Origin: an uncultured Desulfofustis sp.
Lineage (GTDB): Bacteria > Desulfobacterota > Desulfobulbia > Desulfobulbales > Desulfocapsaceae
Direction of reading: 5' to 3'
Assembly (NCBI GenBank): GCA_905479735.1
Contig: CAJQNS010000171.1
Span: 1-35,672, forward strand
Length of the DNA: 35,672 bases
Shown here: positions 7,198 through 17,314 of the stretch, in pieces
Numbering within the stretch: position 1 is the first letter of the stretch
Layout: each line of letters opens with the position of its first letter
The notes under the pieces: generated by a model
What the model was told of the DNA's origin: nothing
The model's database searches: none
Seen by the model: the letters and a program-made list of their open reading frames with translations, nothing else
Translations under genes and position numbers: made by a program

Positions 7198-9102
7198 TCA
7201 GCGCGTCATGAGTTTCAGGGCCGCTTCGGTTATGGCCACCGAGTTAATCGAGCTGTTACGCCACAGAGTTTTCTGGGGACCGTGTTCGAGAAAGCGGTCG
7301 GGATGGGCGAGCAGGCTTGTCTTTACCGAGAGCCCGCAGCGGCTGAAAAGTTCCAGTATGCTGCTGCCGAATCCGCCTTGCCTGGCGTTGTCCTCGATGG
7401 TTATTACTCTGCCGGTCGACGAGGCCATATCACAGATCAGTTCAGAGTCCAGCGGCTTGATAAAGCGAGGATTGATCACCGAGGCATCGATACCCAGTTT
7501 TTCAAGTCCTTGGGCAGCCCGCAGCGCCGGGTGCACTCGATTGCCGACAGGCAGCAGAAGAATATCCTTTCCCTTGCGCAACAATTCTCCACGACCTATC
7601 TCCAGATTCAGAAGATCTGAGCCCAGTTCGACATTTTCGCCACAACCTCTTGGGTAGCGGAGGGTTGAGGGACCGGGATGATTAAGGGAGGTATAGAGCA
7701 TGTGTCTGAGTTCTCCCTCATCCTTTGGAGCCATCAATACCAGATTGGGAATGATCCGTAAAAAGCTGAGATCGAAAATACCGTGATGGGTCGGTCCATC
7801 GGCGCCGACCACTCCCGCCCGGTCAATTGCCAGGGTTACCGGCAGATTTGGAATGCAGACGTCATGGATGATCTGATCGTAGGCCCTCTGAAAAAAGGTC
7901 GAATAGATTGCCACCACCGGATGAAACCCTTCACTGGCTAGCCCGGCAGCAAAGGTGACCGCATGCTGTTCGGCGATGCCGACATCGAAGAAACGCTCGG
8001 GATAGGCCTGGGCAAAGTCGTTTAGACCGGTGCCGGCCACCATGGCTGCGGATATAGCAACTACTTTATCGTTGGTGCGGGAAATCTCAGTGAGGGTGTC
8101 ACCAAAAACCTTGGTGTAGGATACCGAGCCCTTGCTGGCTTTGGCCTTGCCTGTTTCCGACTCAAAGGGACCGATACCGTGAAACTGGCCAGGATTTTTT
8201 TCTGCCGGTTCGTAGCCTTTTCCCTTGGTGGTCAGAACGTGGACCAAAACAGGCCCCTGCTGGGTATCTCGGACCGTTTCAAGAGTTTCGATCAGTTCTT
8301 CGAAATTGTGTCCGTTAAGCGGTCCAACGTAGTCAAATTTCAGTGCCTCAAAAAGCATTCCAGGAGTGAAAAAGCTTTTAAAACTGTCCTCACTCTTTTT
8401 CAGAACGGTGAGGATATTCTCTCCGACATTGGATAACTGGCCGAGTCGGTCAACCAGATGATCCTTGAGACGCCGCATTGTTCGGCCGGTCAGCTTGCGG
8501 CTCAGAAAACTGCTTAAGGCACCGACGTTCGGTGAGATGGACATCTCGTTGTCGTTGAGGACCACGATTAGATTTTTGTTGATGTCACCAGCCTGGTTAA
8601 GGGCCTCGAACGCCATTCCTGCAGTCATCGAACCATCCCCGATAACGGCGATGGTCTTGGCCGGATCATTTTTCAGATCCTTGGCCAGAGCCATACCCAG
8701 GGCGGCGGAAATAGAGGTGGACGAATGACCCGTTTCGAAGGCATCGTATTCGCTCTCGCTCACTTTGGGAAAGCCGCTGATCCCCTGATATTGCCGCAGG
8801 GTGTGAAATCTATCACGTCGTCCGGTAATGAGTTTATGGGCATAACTCTGGTGGCCGACATCCCAGATTAGCTTGTCGTCAGGCGTAGCAAAGACATAGT
8901 GCAGTGCCAGAGTCAGTTCGACCACGCCAAGGCTGGGGCCGAGGTGGCCGCCGGTAACGGCGACCGATTTAATCAAAAAGTCTCTAATCTCTTCAGCCAA
9001 CTGGTCCAGATCGGATCTGTGCAGCAGGCGAATGTCTTTGGGACTCTCAATCTTATTCAGCAGATTGGTTTGTCCGATTGTCGTCGTTGAAGGTAGCAGC
9101 AT
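7198..9102 (-). CDS. dxs: 1-deoxy-D-xylulose-5-phosphate synthase
   Basis: A 634-residue thiamine-diphosphate enzyme condensing pyruvate and glyceraldehyde-3-phosphate, the first step of the MEP isoprenoid pathway. Visible family features are GGHLGPSLGVVELTLALH (51-68, with His53), IWDVGHQSYAHKL, the TPP/Mg motif beginning GDGSMTAG (155-162) and ending at NDNEMS, and in the transketolase-like half FDVGIAEQHAVTFAAGLA with the catalytic Glu and DRAGVVGADGPTHHG. Length is normal. It lies downstream of ispA on the same strand, separated by 115 bases, so it may have its own promoter as well as read-through. It supplies precursors to IspA. Confidence 0.97.
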   Translation of the reverse strand: MLLPSTTTIGQTNLLNKIESPKDIRLLHRSDLDQLAEEIRDFLIKSVAVTGGHLGPSLGVVELTLALHYVFATPDDKLIWDVGHQSYAHKLITGRRDRFHTLRQYQGISGFPKVSESEYDAFETGHSSTSISAALGMALAKDLKNDPAKTIAVIGDGSMTAGMAFEALNQAGDINKNLIVVLNDNEMSISPNVGALSSFLSRKLTGRTMRRLKDHLVDRLGQLSNVGENILTVLKKSEDSFKSFFTPGMLFEALKFDYVGPLNGHNFEELIETLETVRDTQQGPVLVHVLTTKGKGYEPAEKNPGQFHGIGPFESETGKAKASKGSVSYTKVFGDTLTEISRTNDKVVAISAAMVAGTGLNDFAQAYPERFFDVGIAEQHAVTFAAGLASEGFHPVVAIYSTFFQRAYDQIIHDVCIPNLPVTLAIDRAGVVGADGPTHHGIFDLSFLRIIPNLVLMAPKDEGELRHMLYTSLNHPGPSTLRYPRGCGENVELGSDLLNLEIGRGELLRKGKDILLLPVGNRVHPALRAAQGLEKLGIDASVINPRFIKPLDSELICDMASSTGRVITIEDNARQGGFGSSILELFSRCGLSVKTSLLAHPDRFLEHGPQKTLWRNSSINSVAITEAALKLMTR

Positions 9103-9217
9103 CTATAGGTGTTCCACAATGTAGTTATTTGAGTCTGCTATACAATAATCAGTAAAAAAAATCAGCAAATGAAAATTTGAAGGAGAGGCGGGAAATTAAT
9201 AGACTCGTATGATTGGT

Positions 9218-10111
9218 TCAGTGGGTTCTGGCATAAATGTAATCGGCCAGTTGGACGAGAGGTGCTGCTGGCGGGCCAAAGGCGTCGAGGGCACTTTTGG
9301 CCTGTTCGACGGCCTGCAGGGCTAGACTCTTAGTCTTTTCTATGCCAAAAAATGCCGGGTAGGTAGCCTTGCCCCTCATCTGATCGGCCCCCGCAGATTT
9401 TCCGAGTACCTCTGTCGTTGAGGTTGCATCAAGCAGATCATCAACGATCTGAAAGGCCAGGCCGATTGCCTCCCCATAAAGGGTTAATTGTTCGATCTGC
9501 TGTTCATCAGCACCGCCGGCGATACCACCGGCTTGGACGCAACAGCGAATCAGGGCTCCTGTCTTGCTTCGGTGGATCATTTGTAAATGTTCGAACGGAT
9601 AGTTTGAGTTTTCTCCGGCTATGTCGAGCGCCTGACCGCCGACCATGCCAAGAGGGCCAGCTGCCTCGGCTACCAGCCTGATGATTCTGAGTTGCCTGGC
9701 TGTGCTAATGGAAGATCTCGACTTGGCGAGCAATTCAAAGGCAAAGGTCAGCAGGCCGTCTCCGGCAAGAATTGCCCCTGCTTCGCCGTAGAGTATGTGA
9801 TTGGTCGGTTGACCTCGTCTGAGTTCGTCGTCGTCCATGGCCGGCAGATCGTCATGGATAAGTGAATAGGTGTGGATACACTCGATTGCACAGCCAATAA
9901 TGAGTGCTTCTTCGAGCAAAGCCCTGGTACTTGAAACGGCTTCGGTAGAGGCCAGGCAGAGAATCGGTCTGACCCGCTTGCCGCCGACGAAAAGGCTATA
10001 GCGCATGGCCTCAATATGGTCGCTGAACGGACCATCGGCTGCAAGCATCAAAGAATCGAGCTTATCTTCAACCAGCTGTTTTTTGTGATTGAGGTACTGG
10101 TTAATCTCCAT
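9218..10111 (-). CDS. ispA: Farnesyl diphosphate synthase (polyprenyl synthetase family)
   Basis: A 297-residue short-chain trans-prenyltransferase making farnesyl (possibly geranylgeranyl) diphosphate from IPP and DMAPP. The first Asp-rich motif is DDLPAMD (Asp87, Asp88, Asp93), with the two-residue insertion usual in bacterial enzymes, and the second is DDLLD at 224-228. GGKRVRP (44-50) binds IPP. Tyr82, five residues before the first motif, fits chain-length restriction to about C15. I choose ATG at 10111, which overlaps the xseB stop by 11 bases and gives the usual length. A TTG at 10159 would add 16 residues encoded inside xseB and looks spurious. The xseB-ispA-dxs order is common in proteobacteria. 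Confidence 0.95.
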   Translation of the reverse strand: MEINQYLNHKKQLVEDKLDSLMLAADGPFSDHIEAMRYSLFVGGKRVRPILCLASTEAVSSTRALLEEALIIGCAIECIHTYSLIHDDLPAMDDDELRRGQPTNHILYGEAGAILAGDGLLTFAFELLAKSRSSISTARQLRIIRLVAEAAGPLGMVGGQALDIAGENSNYPFEHLQMIHRSKTGALIRCCVQAGGIAGGADEQQIEQLTLYGEAIGLAFQIVDDLLDATSTTEVLGKSAGADQMRGKATYPAFFGIEKTKSLALQAVEQAKSALDAFGPPAAPLVQLADYIYARTH

Positions 10112-10334
10112 GCTCAATTTCGTCGAATGGTTCGGCTTTGAGGCGGCCGTTTTTTTCAAGCAGGATTTCCACTTTGGTTCGTGCCTCGGTGAGTTTGGCG
10201 TTGCAGAATTCAGTCAGCTGGATGCCCTCGTCAAATTTTTTCAGACTGGCTTCCAGACTCAAGTCGCCGTTTTCAAGCTCTTCAGTAATCTTTTCCAGCC
10301 GCGCAAGGGCCGATTCAAAGGTTTTCTTAGCCAT
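10101..10334 (-). CDS. xseB: Exodeoxyribonuclease VII small subunit
   Basis: A 77-residue protein with the classic XseB pattern: [20 protein letters not shown] followed by [15 protein letters not shown] and a helical tail. Several XseB subunits bind the large XseA subunit to form the single-strand-specific exonuclease used in repair. The gene overlaps ispA by 11 bases, so the two are likely translationally coupled. XseA is not in the window; upstream of xseB is a divergent intergenic region shared with xerC. Confidence 0.95.
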   Translation of the reverse strand: MAKKTFESALARLEKITEELENGDLSLEASLKKFDEGIQLTEFCNAKLTEARTKVEILLEKNGRLKAEPFDEIEHGD

Positions 10335-10388
10335 GATGGTTGACAGACCCCGTTTCCATAATTGTCCGGATGGATTGAAAATCCACTT

Positions 10389-10418
10389 TTGCTGGTTATA
10401 CTGGACGCTGAATATAGT
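10389..10418 (+). promoter_or_regulatory. Possible sigma70 promoter for xerC-hslVU
   Basis: TTGCTG (10389-10394) and TATAGT (10413-10418) are spaced by 18 bases in the divergent xseB/xerC region, about 75 bases ahead of the xerC ATG. The match is moderate (4/6 and 5/6). AT-rich dyad-like sequence around it (GTATAC) could also serve the opposite strand. Confidence 0.35.
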
Positions 10419-10494
10419 ATACCATTTGGCTGCAGTGCAAGAGCTGATTCCAATTCATGAGACGGCGTGAGAGCCTGTCAGGTTCCGATCCATT

Positions 10495-11418
10495 ATGAAA
10501 GTAGCCGAAAGCATTTCTCTGTTTTGTCGCTGGCTGGAACACGAGAAGGGGTATTCTCCCCATACTGTTGCAGGGTATAATCGAGATCTCCTGGAATTCA
10601 GCGGCCAGCTCGATGAGTCAGTAAGCATAGACGCATTGTCCGCAGCAGAGATCAGAAAATTTATTATTGGGTTGCATGGCAGAAACGGCCCCTCTACTGT
10701 GGCAAGGAAATTATCGGCGCTGCGCTCTTTCTTCAGGTATCTCCAGCGGCAGTCCATCATCTCGACTAATCCGATAGAAAACATTACCGGTCCCAAAGTC
10801 GGCAGATCAATCCCCAATTTTCTCACCGTGGATCAGGTATTTGCCCTTCTCGAGGCACCCGTTGAAGCAGATCGCTTTGTTCACCGGGACAGAGCCATTC
10901 TGGAACTGCTCTATTCCACTGGAATCCGCGTTGCTGAATTGGTCTCCGCCGACCTTGACGATCTTGATTTGAAGGGTGAAATGCTTAGGGTGAGGGGCAA
11001 AGGAAACAAGGAACGGCTGGTTCCGGTCGGCAGGCCTGCAGTCGAGGCGATCAGGGCTTATCAGATGGGGGAGAGGACGGCGTTGCTCACCAGGCAGCTG
11101 ATCCGAGAAAAAGCGGTGGATGATCAGGCGCTGTTTTTGAATAACCGCGGCGGTCGGTTGACCACCAGAAGCGTTGAGAGGTTTGTTGATAAATATGGAA
11201 GTCGGGCCGGTCTCCAGATTCCCGTTACCCCCCATGCCCTGCGCCACTCATTTGCCACCCATCTTCTGGAGATGGGTGCAGACTTGCGTTCGGTGCAGGA
11301 ATTACTTGGCCATGCCAGTTTGTCTACCACCCAGAAATATACCCATCTGACTCTCGATCACCTCAGCCGAATCTACGATTCATCACACCCGCTGGGTGAC
11401 GGTGAGGACAATAGCTGA
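10495..11418 (+). CDS. xerC: Tyrosine recombinase XerC (chromosome dimer resolution)
   Basis: A 307-residue site-specific recombinase. The N-terminal SAM-like DNA-binding domain spans about 1-90, and the catalytic domain carries the complete set: Arg145 in STGIRVAEL, Lys169 in RGKGNKERL, His247 and Arg250 in [12 protein letters not shown], His273 in [11 protein letters not shown] and the nucleophile Tyr282. Length and the lack of any adjacent att site or phage gene fit a housekeeping XerC/XerD acting at dif rather than an integrase. It begins a xerC-hslV-hslU cluster, an arrangement also known in Bacillus (codV-clpQ-clpY). The RBS is weak. XerC versus XerD cannot be settled with certainty from sequence alone. 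Confidence 0.9.
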   Translation: MKVAESISLFCRWLEHEKGYSPHTVAGYNRDLLEFSGQLDESVSIDALSAAEIRKFIIGLHGRNGPSTVARKLSALRSFFRYLQRQSIISTNPIENITGPKVGRSIPNFLTVDQVFALLEAPVEADRFVHRDRAILELLYSTGIRVAELVSADLDDLDLKGEMLRVRGKGNKERLVPVGRPAVEAIRAYQMGERTALLTRQLIREKAVDDQALFLNNRGGRLTTRSVERFVDKYGSRAGLQIPVTPHALRHSFATHLLEMGADLRSVQELLGHASLSTTQKYTHLTLDHLSRIYDSSHPLGDGEDNS

Positions 11419-11446
11419 TTTTGAAATTCTTACAGGAGTGTCACGA

Positions 11447-11977
11447 ATGACAATAAGATCAACAACAATTCTCTCGGTACGGCACAATGGTCGGGTAGTG
11501 GTCGCCGGAGACGGCCAGGTTTCACTCGGCAACACCGTGATCAAGCACAACGCCAGAAAAGTGCGCAGATTGTATCATGACCAGGTTATCTGCGGTTTTG
11601 CGGGCGCTACCGCAGATGCATTTACACTGTTCGATAAATTCGAGGCAAAACTGGAGCAGTATAACGGTAACCTGATGCGCTCGGCGGTTGAACTGACCAA
11701 GGAGTGGCGCACCGATCGGATGCTCAGACGACTCGAGGCCATGCTCATCGCCGTGGATAACGAGCATAGCCTGCTGATTTCGGGAACCGGGGATGTCATC
11801 GAACCTGACACCGGCGTCCTGGCCATTGGCTCCGGTGGACCCTATGCCCAGGCTGCTGCTCTTGCCTTGGTGCAAAAGAGTCAACTCGAGGCCGAAGAGA
11901 TTTGCCAAACAGCTATGGAAATTGCCGGTTCTATCTGTATTTACACAAACCAGGAAATTATTTTAGAAACACTATGA
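11447..11977 (+). CDS. hslV: ATP-dependent protease, peptidase subunit HslV
   Basis: A 176-residue threonine peptidase that forms the double-hexamer core of the HslUV (ClpQY) protease. [19 protein letters not shown] aligns with the mature N terminus of E. coli HslV, and [14 protein letters not shown] and ICIYTN are conserved. With ATG at 11447 (AGGAG 8 bases ahead) the catalytic Thr is residue 6, so the first five residues MTIRS must be removed to expose it; E. coli removes only Met. An upstream GTG at 11396 would overlap xerC and is unlikely. The stop overlaps the hslU start as ATGA, so the two are coupled. Confidence 0.95.
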   Translation: MTIRSTTILSVRHNGRVVVAGDGQVSLGNTVIKHNARKVRRLYHDQVICGFAGATADAFTLFDKFEAKLEQYNGNLMRSAVELTKEWRTDRMLRRLEAMLIAVDNEHSLLISGTGDVIEPDTGVLAIGSGGPYAQAAALALVQKSQLEAEEICQTAMEIAGSICIYTNQEIILETL

Positions 11978-13386
11978 AAAAGATTCAGTCACTGACCCCA
12001 CGGGAGACAGTAGCCGCCTTAGATAAATTCATTGTTGGACAGAGCGATGCCAAACGTTCCGTGGCCATCGCCTTAAGAAACCGTTGGCGAAGACGGCAGG
12101 TTCAGCCGCCGCTGCGAGAAGAGATCGCTCCCAAAAACATCATCATGATTGGTCCCACCGGTGTTGGCAAAACTGAGATTGCCAGAAGGCTGGCGATACT
12201 AGCCGAATCACCTTTTCTCAAGGTTGAAGCCTCAAAATTTACCGAGGTCGGCTATGTGGGGAGAGATGTCGAGTCGATGATCAGGGACCTGGTCGAGATC
12301 GCTATCAACATGGTCAAGGGAGAGGAAAAGAAACGGGTAGAAGGGATTGCCGAGGCCCATGCCGAGGACATGATTCTCGATCTCCTGCTGCCGCCGGCCC
12401 CAGACAAGCCTGGTTCACTCCATGATGCCGGACCCGACGGGGATAAATCATTTACCCTGGTTTCCCAGAAAGATACCCCTACACCGGTCACCCAGGAGCA
12501 CGAGACGTCAACCAGAGAAAAAATAAGGAAAATGCTCAGGGATGGTAAATTCGACTCCAGGGAACTGGAAGTCGTCCTCGATGAGGCCAAGTCGGCACCC
12601 ATGGTCGAAATCATGACAACCTCAGGGCTTGAAGACATGCAGTCGAATATTCAGGATGCCTTCAGCAAGATGTTTCCGCGTAAGAAAAAAGAGAGGAAGC
12701 TCAAAGTGCCCGAGGCCATGGAGGCGCTCAAACAGCAGGAGATGGAGCGGCTTGTCGATAGGGACAAGGTGCTCAAAGAGGCGCTGCGGCGCACCGAAGA
12801 ATCGGGCATTATCTTCCTCGACGAAATCGACAAAATCGCTTCCCGCCATGGAACTCAAGGGCCGGATGTCTCCCGTGAGGGTGTCCAGCGTGACCTGCTG
12901 CCGATTGTCGAGGGGGCAACGGTCAAAACCAAGCATGGCATGGTGAAAACCGATCATATCCTGTTTATCGCCTCAGGCGCCTTTTATGTGAGCAAACCGT
13001 CTGATCTGGTGCCTGAGCTTCAGGGCCGTTTTCCGATTAGGGTAGAGCTCCACTCCCTCGGCAAGGACGAGTTTGTCAGGATTCTCACTGAACCGGAAAA
13101 TGCTTTGACAAAACAATATGTCGCTCTGATGGAGACAGAGGGGATTTCGCTGTCTTATGATGAAGGGGCCATCGAGGAAATGGCCAGAATCGCCGTCGAG
13201 GTGAATGAAAATACTGAAGAGATCGGTGCCCGTCGGCTGCACACCATCATGGAACGGGTTCTGGATGATCTATCTTTCGATGCTTCCGAGAAAGAAGAGC
13301 AGACTATCGAGATCACCGCAGAGTATGTGCGTGCCCAGCTCCAGGACATTGCCGAAGATCAGGACTTAAGCAGATTTATCCTCTGA
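11974..13386 (+). CDS. hslU: ATP-dependent protease, ATPase subunit HslU
   Basis: A 470-residue AAA+ unfoldase that feeds substrates to HslV. Walker A is GPTGVGKT at 60-67, the pore loop is GYVG at 93-96, Walker B is [12 protein letters not shown] at 278-289, and the C-terminal [19 protein letters not shown] holds the sensor-2 Arg. The protein ends DLSRFIL, the tail that inserts into HslV pockets, so the complex should be functional. The intermediate (I) domain, roughly 110-260, is somewhat longer than in E. coli (443 residues in total) and includes a Pro/Asp-rich stretch at about 140-175. The start MKKIQSLTP is set by the 4-base overlap with hslV. Confidence 0.97.
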   Translation: MKKIQSLTPRETVAALDKFIVGQSDAKRSVAIALRNRWRRRQVQPPLREEIAPKNIIMIGPTGVGKTEIARRLAILAESPFLKVEASKFTEVGYVGRDVESMIRDLVEIAINMVKGEEKKRVEGIAEAHAEDMILDLLLPPAPDKPGSLHDAGPDGDKSFTLVSQKDTPTPVTQEHETSTREKIRKMLRDGKFDSRELEVVLDEAKSAPMVEIMTTSGLEDMQSNIQDAFSKMFPRKKKERKLKVPEAMEALKQQEMERLVDRDKVLKEALRRTEESGIIFLDEIDKIASRHGTQGPDVSREGVQRDLLPIVEGATVKTKHGMVKTDHILFIASGAFYVSKPSDLVPELQGRFPIRVELHSLGKDEFVRILTEPENALTKQYVALMETEGISLSYDEGAIEEMARIAVEVNENTEEIGARRLHTIMERVLDDLSFDASEKEEQTIEITAEYVRAQLQDIAEDQDLSRFIL

Positions 13387-13798
13387 GAAATCAAAATTTC
13401 TGCGCTCGGAAATTCCCGGACTTCGAAATGATTTTGGCTGGAGTGGGAGATTGCCTGGGGGCGGGGAGGCTCACGCTTTCACAGAATAGTAGTTCAAGGT
13501 GCTTGGCGTTGGATAAGTCGAGCAGCCGGGGATATCGAGCCCAGATTGCATGAAGTATCAGCACAGCAATTGTCATGAACATCTGCTTCTCGTCCGGGTC
13601 TTCTCTTGTTAAGGGCCCGGACGATAGTGGTTCTGGTAATAGTGTTCGGGTTTGCAGGGATGAGCCTTAAAATTGGTACAGATTTAGCCAAGCGTACCAG
13701 AACCCAGATAGAAGATCTCCACGCAGTGCACACCAGCCTGCATGAGGAATTATAGGGCTGCTGTTGGCCGGTTTGCTGAGCCCAGGCAGCGAGAGATT
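13387..13798. other. 412-bp gap between convergent hslU and dnaE; no confident gene
   Basis: No conserved ORF was recognised. The gap holds an AT-rich hairpin right after the hslU stop (AGAAAT/ATTTCT, 13386-13401), an 8-bp GC-rich hairpin (CGTCCGGG 13591-13598 with CCCGGACG 13616-13623) without a clear U tract, a tiny membrane-type ORF on the plus strand, and low-quality ORFs on the minus strand. It may contain remains of a decayed gene. Confidence 0.5.
13606..13755 (+). CDS. Possible 49-residue single-pass membrane microprotein
   Basis: The open frame from TTG 13606 to TAG 13753-13755 encodes a basic start (LRAR), a hydrophobic helix (TIVVLVIVFGFAGMSL, about 6-21) and an amphipathic, charged tail (GTDLAKRTRTQIEDLHAVHT, then SLHEEL). 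This resembles the membrane anchor plus coiled-coil start of a signalling or division protein. No good Shine-Dalgarno is seen and TTG is only one possible start; GTG 13627 is another. It could be a real small protein, the remnant of a larger gene, or chance. I do not recognise a family. Confidence 0.25.
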   Translation: MLRARTIVVLVIVFGFAGMSLKIGTDLAKRTRTQIEDLHAVHTSLHEEL

Positions 13799-16700
13799 TC
13801 AACGAGTCCGCAGGTTGAAGGATCGCTTGCGCTGAATCGGTTCGATGATTTTCTTTTCGAATCTCAGGGGATTGTAGCCGAACAATTCGGAGATGCTCAC
13901 ACTAAGCTCCCTGGACGGCCTGACAGTGAAATTTTTGTCAATCTCCACGTCTACTTCCCCCTCACCGTCGAAATGCAGGGTAAGGCTAAACGGACAGGGG
14001 CCATGATAGCTGAATAGCAACTCTTTGAGTTCCTCCAGCCTGATCCTGCTGACCGTGTCTGCTTCCAGCCTGGCGTGGACGGCCTGGGTATACTTTTGCC
14101 GTGCCTCGGGCAACAGATCCAGATCTTCGGCCACGATTTTGATGCCCTGGTCGCTCTTCTGCACTGTGCCTCGGACGACCACTGGTTCGGTACTCTCCAG
14201 CAGTTGATAAGAATTTGCGTAAGCTTCAGGGAACACAAGGATTTCAACCGATTCAAGCACATCTTCAAGGGTTACGAAGGCCATCGGCTTTCCCTGTTTG
14301 TTTTTATGCAGCTTGACCGTACGAATCAGGCCGCCGATTCTTACGGGCTGGCCGTCATTGAACAATTCGAGATTGGTGATATCCGAATCGGTGATCGTTC
14401 TGATCTCTTCGATTGCCTCGTCCAGCGGATGGCCGGTGATATAAAATCCAACAGTCTCTTTTTCGTACTTGAGCTTGTCGACTTCGTCCCATTCATCGAT
14501 CTTGGGAAGAACTATTTCAGAGACCACTGTACCGGCATCGGTGGGAGCCACGTTGAAAATAGACATCTGGCCGCTCATTCTGTCCCGCTGATGGGCCTTG
14601 GCCTGATCCATCGCCTGGGGCAGAATAGCCAGGAGCTGGGATCTTTTACAGCCCAGCGAGTCGAATGAACCGGACTTGATAAGGCTCTCGATAACTCGGT
14701 TGTTGACGTTGCTGGAATGTACGCGGTTGCAGAAATCGACCAGGGAAGTGAAGTTGCCGTTCTGTTCCCGTTCTTTGATGATGTTGTTGAGTGCGGCCTC
14801 GCCGACATTTTTTACCGCCGCCAGACCAAAACGAATCTTGTCATCGCGGACACTGAAGTCCTGAACGCTCTCATTGATGTCAGGGGGAAGTACCTCAATC
14901 TGGTGTTCCCGGCACTCGTTGATGTAGACAACTACTTTGTCGGTATTGTTCATGTCGCAGGACAGCAGTCCGGTCATGAACTGGGCAGGATAGTGGGCTT
15001 TGAGATAGGCGGTCTGGTAAGCGATGAGGGCATACGCAGCAGAATGCGACTTGTTGAATCCGTAGCCGGCAAATTTGGCCATCAGGTCAAATATGTCTTC
15101 CGCTTTCTTTTCGTCTATCTTGTTCTCACGGGCACCGGCCATGAACTTTTCTTTCTCCTGGTTCATAACCTCGGGTATCTTCTTGCCCATGGCCCTTCTC
15201 AGGATATCAGCATCGCCAAGGCTGTAATTGGCCAGCACGTTGGCAATTTTCATCACCTGTTCCTGGTAGACGATAACCCCGTAGGTCTCTTCAAGTATCG
15301 GTTTAAGCTGGGGCAGCGAGTAGTGGGCCTCCTGACGACCATGCTTGGTGTTGACAAAATCCTTGACCATGCCTGATTCAAGGGGACCGGGACGATAGAG
15401 GGCGACCAGAGCGATGAGATCGGTGAATTGTTCCGGTGCCATGTCGACCAGCAGCTCGCGCATGCCACTGCTCTCAAGCTGGAAAATCCCCAGGGAGTTG
15501 CCACTGCAAAGCAGCTTGAAGGTCTTCAGGTCGTCCATGTCGATGGCCGCAATGTCAAGTTCTTTGCCGCAGTCGCTCTTGATATGATGCAGTGCTTTGT
15601 CGATGACCGTGAGCGTTTTCAGCCCAAGAAAATCGAACTTGATCAGGCCGGTCATCTCCGTGTGTTTCATGTCATACTGGGTTATCGTTTCTCCCTCCTT
15701 ACCCTTGCAGACCGGCAGATATTCAGTGATGGGCAGGGGAGACACGACCACTCCGGCAGCATGGGTCGAGGTGTGACGAGCCAACCCTTCGAGAGTTCGA
15801 GAGACCCGGAGCAGTTCAGCGACTCTGGGGTCGAGATCGGCAGCTTCGGTGAGCTTCGGTTCCTTGATGATGGCATTCTCGAGGGTCATCCCCAGTTCTT
15901 CGGGAATCAGTTTGGCGATTTTGTCGACCTCGCCAAATGGAATGTCCAGTGCCCGTCCCACGTCTCTGATTACGCCTCTGGCTTTCATTGAGCCGTAAGT
16001 GATGATCTGGGCTACATGCTCGCTGCCGCCGTATTTATCACGCACGTAATCAAGAACTTCACCTCTGCGTTCCTGGCAGAAATCGATATCGAAGTCCGGC
16101 ATAGATTTACGTTCGATATTGAGAAACCGCTCAAAAATCAGGCCGTAGGGGATTGGGTCGATATCGGTTATGGACATCGCATAAGCAGCCAGACTTCCGG
16201 CTCCTGATCCGCGCCCGGGCCCGACTGGAATATTGTTGTCTTTGGCCCAGTTGATGAAATCGGCAACGATCAGAAAATAGCCCGGAAAACCCATCTCATT
16301 GATGACGTTGATCTCCATGTTGAGACGGTCTCGATAGAGTTTTTCAGTCTCCGGGGGCAAGGGGGCTTTTTTTCTCATCGCAGCGAATCGCCGCTGGAGC
16401 CCCTCACGGCTGGCCTTGGTGAACATGGATTCGAGGGTCTCACCTTCAGGCAGCGGGAAGTTTGGGAAATGATACTGGCCCAGTTCAATTTCCAGATTAC
16501 AGCGCTCGGCAACCTCGACAGTATTGACAATGGCTTCGGGGCAATAGTCGAAGCTTTTTTTCATCTCCTTCGGTGACTTGAAATAGAAGTCATCCGAAGA
16601 GAATTTAAATCGTTTGGGATCATTTATCGTCTTGCCGGTCTGAATGCAGAGCAGCACATCGTGGGCGTGGGCTTCTTCCTTGTTCAGGTAATGACAGTCA

Positions 16701-17314
16701 TTGGTCGCCAGCAGCTTGACACCCAGTTCCTGGCCGAGACGAATGAGGCCCTGGTTGACCGTCTGCTGTTCCTCGATACTGTTTTCCTGGAGTTCAAAGT
16801 AGTAGCGGTCACCGAACAGCTCTTGCATCTCGATGGCCTTTTTTCGAGCCTCATCGAATCGATTATGAGAAATGAGCCAGGGAACCTCTCCGTGCAGGCA
16901 GGCGCTCAGAGCTAGGAGATCGTTGCTGTAGCGCTGCAGCACCTCTTTGTCGATACGCGGTCTGTAGTAGAAGCCCTCGAACTGGGCAATCGATGAGAGT
17001 TTCATCAGATTCTTGTAGCCCTGATAGTTCATGGCCAGCAGGATAAGGTGAAAAGCCGGACCCGCTTCTCCTGAAACCTTTTCTGCTCTGTCGCCGGGGG
17101 CGATGTAAAACTCGCAGCCGACGATGGGCTTTATGCCTGCCTTCTTGGCCTTGTTATAGAATTCAAGGGCACCGTACATGGCGCCGTGATCGGTGACTGC
17201 CACGGCTTCCATTTCGTATTCGGCACATTTTTTTAGTAAATTGGGTAGTTGTATGGCTCCGTCCAGTAGACTGTGCTGCGTGTGGACATGAAGATGAACA
17301 AATCCTGCGCTCAT
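13799..17314 (-). CDS. dnaE: DNA polymerase III subunit alpha
   Basis: The 1171-residue replicative polymerase catalytic subunit, of normal length for DnaE1. It opens with the PHP domain (FVHLHVHTQHSLLDGA at 6-20, VTDHGAMYG at 40-48). The polymerase active-site acidic residues are Asp407 and Asp409 in SMPDFDIDF and Asp561 in LIKFDFLGLKTLT, and GPGRGSGAGSLAAYA (365-379) binds the nucleotide. The helix-hairpin-helix region (FNKSHSAAYALIAYQ) and a C-terminal OB fold (VRIGGLIRTVKLHKNKQGK) follow. The start codon overlaps the stop of the upstream pentapeptide-repeat lipoprotein gene by 4 bases (ATGA), so the two are co-transcribed and probably translationally coupled, an unusual partner for dnaE. 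Confidence 0.97.
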   Translation of the reverse strand: MSAGFVHLHVHTQHSLLDGAIQLPNLLKKCAEYEMEAVAVTDHGAMYGALEFYNKAKKAGIKPIVGCEFYIAPGDRAEKVSGEAGPAFHLILLAMNYQGYKNLMKLSSIAQFEGFYYRPRIDKEVLQRYSNDLLALSACLHGEVPWLISHNRFDEARKKAIEMQELFGDRYYFELQENSIEEQQTVNQGLIRLGQELGVKLLATNDCHYLNKEEAHAHDVLLCIQTGKTINDPKRFKFSSDDFYFKSPKEMKKSFDYCPEAIVNTVEVAERCNLEIELGQYHFPNFPLPEGETLESMFTKASREGLQRRFAAMRKKAPLPPETEKLYRDRLNMEINVINEMGFPGYFLIVADFINWAKDNNIPVGPGRGSGAGSLAAYAMSITDIDPIPYGLIFERFLNIERKSMPDFDIDFCQERRGEVLDYVRDKYGGSEHVAQIITYGSMKARGVIRDVGRALDIPFGEVDKIAKLIPEELGMTLENAIIKEPKLTEAADLDPRVAELLRVSRTLEGLARHTSTHAAGVVVSPLPITEYLPVCKGKEGETITQYDMKHTEMTGLIKFDFLGLKTLTVIDKALHHIKSDCGKELDIAAIDMDDLKTFKLLCSGNSLGIFQLESSGMRELLVDMAPEQFTDLIALVALYRPGPLESGMVKDFVNTKHGRQEAHYSLPQLKPILEETYGVIVYQEQVMKIANVLANYSLGDADILRRAMGKKIPEVMNQEKEKFMAGARENKIDEKKAEDIFDLMAKFAGYGFNKSHSAAYALIAYQTAYLKAHYPAQFMTGLLSCDMNNTDKVVVYINECREHQIEVLPPDINESVQDFSVRDDKIRFGLAAVKNVGEAALNNIIKEREQNGNFTSLVDFCNRVHSSNVNNRVIESLIKSGSFDSLGCKRSQLLAILPQAMDQAKAHQRDRMSGQMSIFNVAPTDAGTVVSEIVLPKIDEWDEVDKLKYEKETVGFYITGHPLDEAIEEIRTITDSDITNLELFNDGQPVRIGGLIRTVKLHKNKQGKPMAFVTLEDVLESVEILVFPEAYANSYQLLESTEPVVVRGTVQKSDQGIKIVAEDLDLLPEARQKYTQAVHARLEADTVSRIRLEELKELLFSYHGPCPFSLTLHFDGEGEVDVEIDKNFTVRPSRELSVSISELFGYNPLRFEKKIIEPIQRKRSFNLRTR

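Noticed and set aside
10112-10159. Longer ispA start at TTG 10159
   Set aside because: The added 16 residues are encoded inside xseB, and the ATG at 10111 gives the family's usual length.
11902-11973. Longer hslU start inside hslV
   Set aside because: The extra residues are out-of-frame hslV sequence; the ATGA overlap at 11974 and the conserved MKKIQSLTP start are better.
13391-13802. Minus-strand ORFs of 63 and 102 codons downstream of dnaE
   Set aside because: No recognisable family, no ribosome binding site, and the longer one starts within the dnaE stop region; one has a hydrophobic start, but the plus-strand microprotein looks more plausible.
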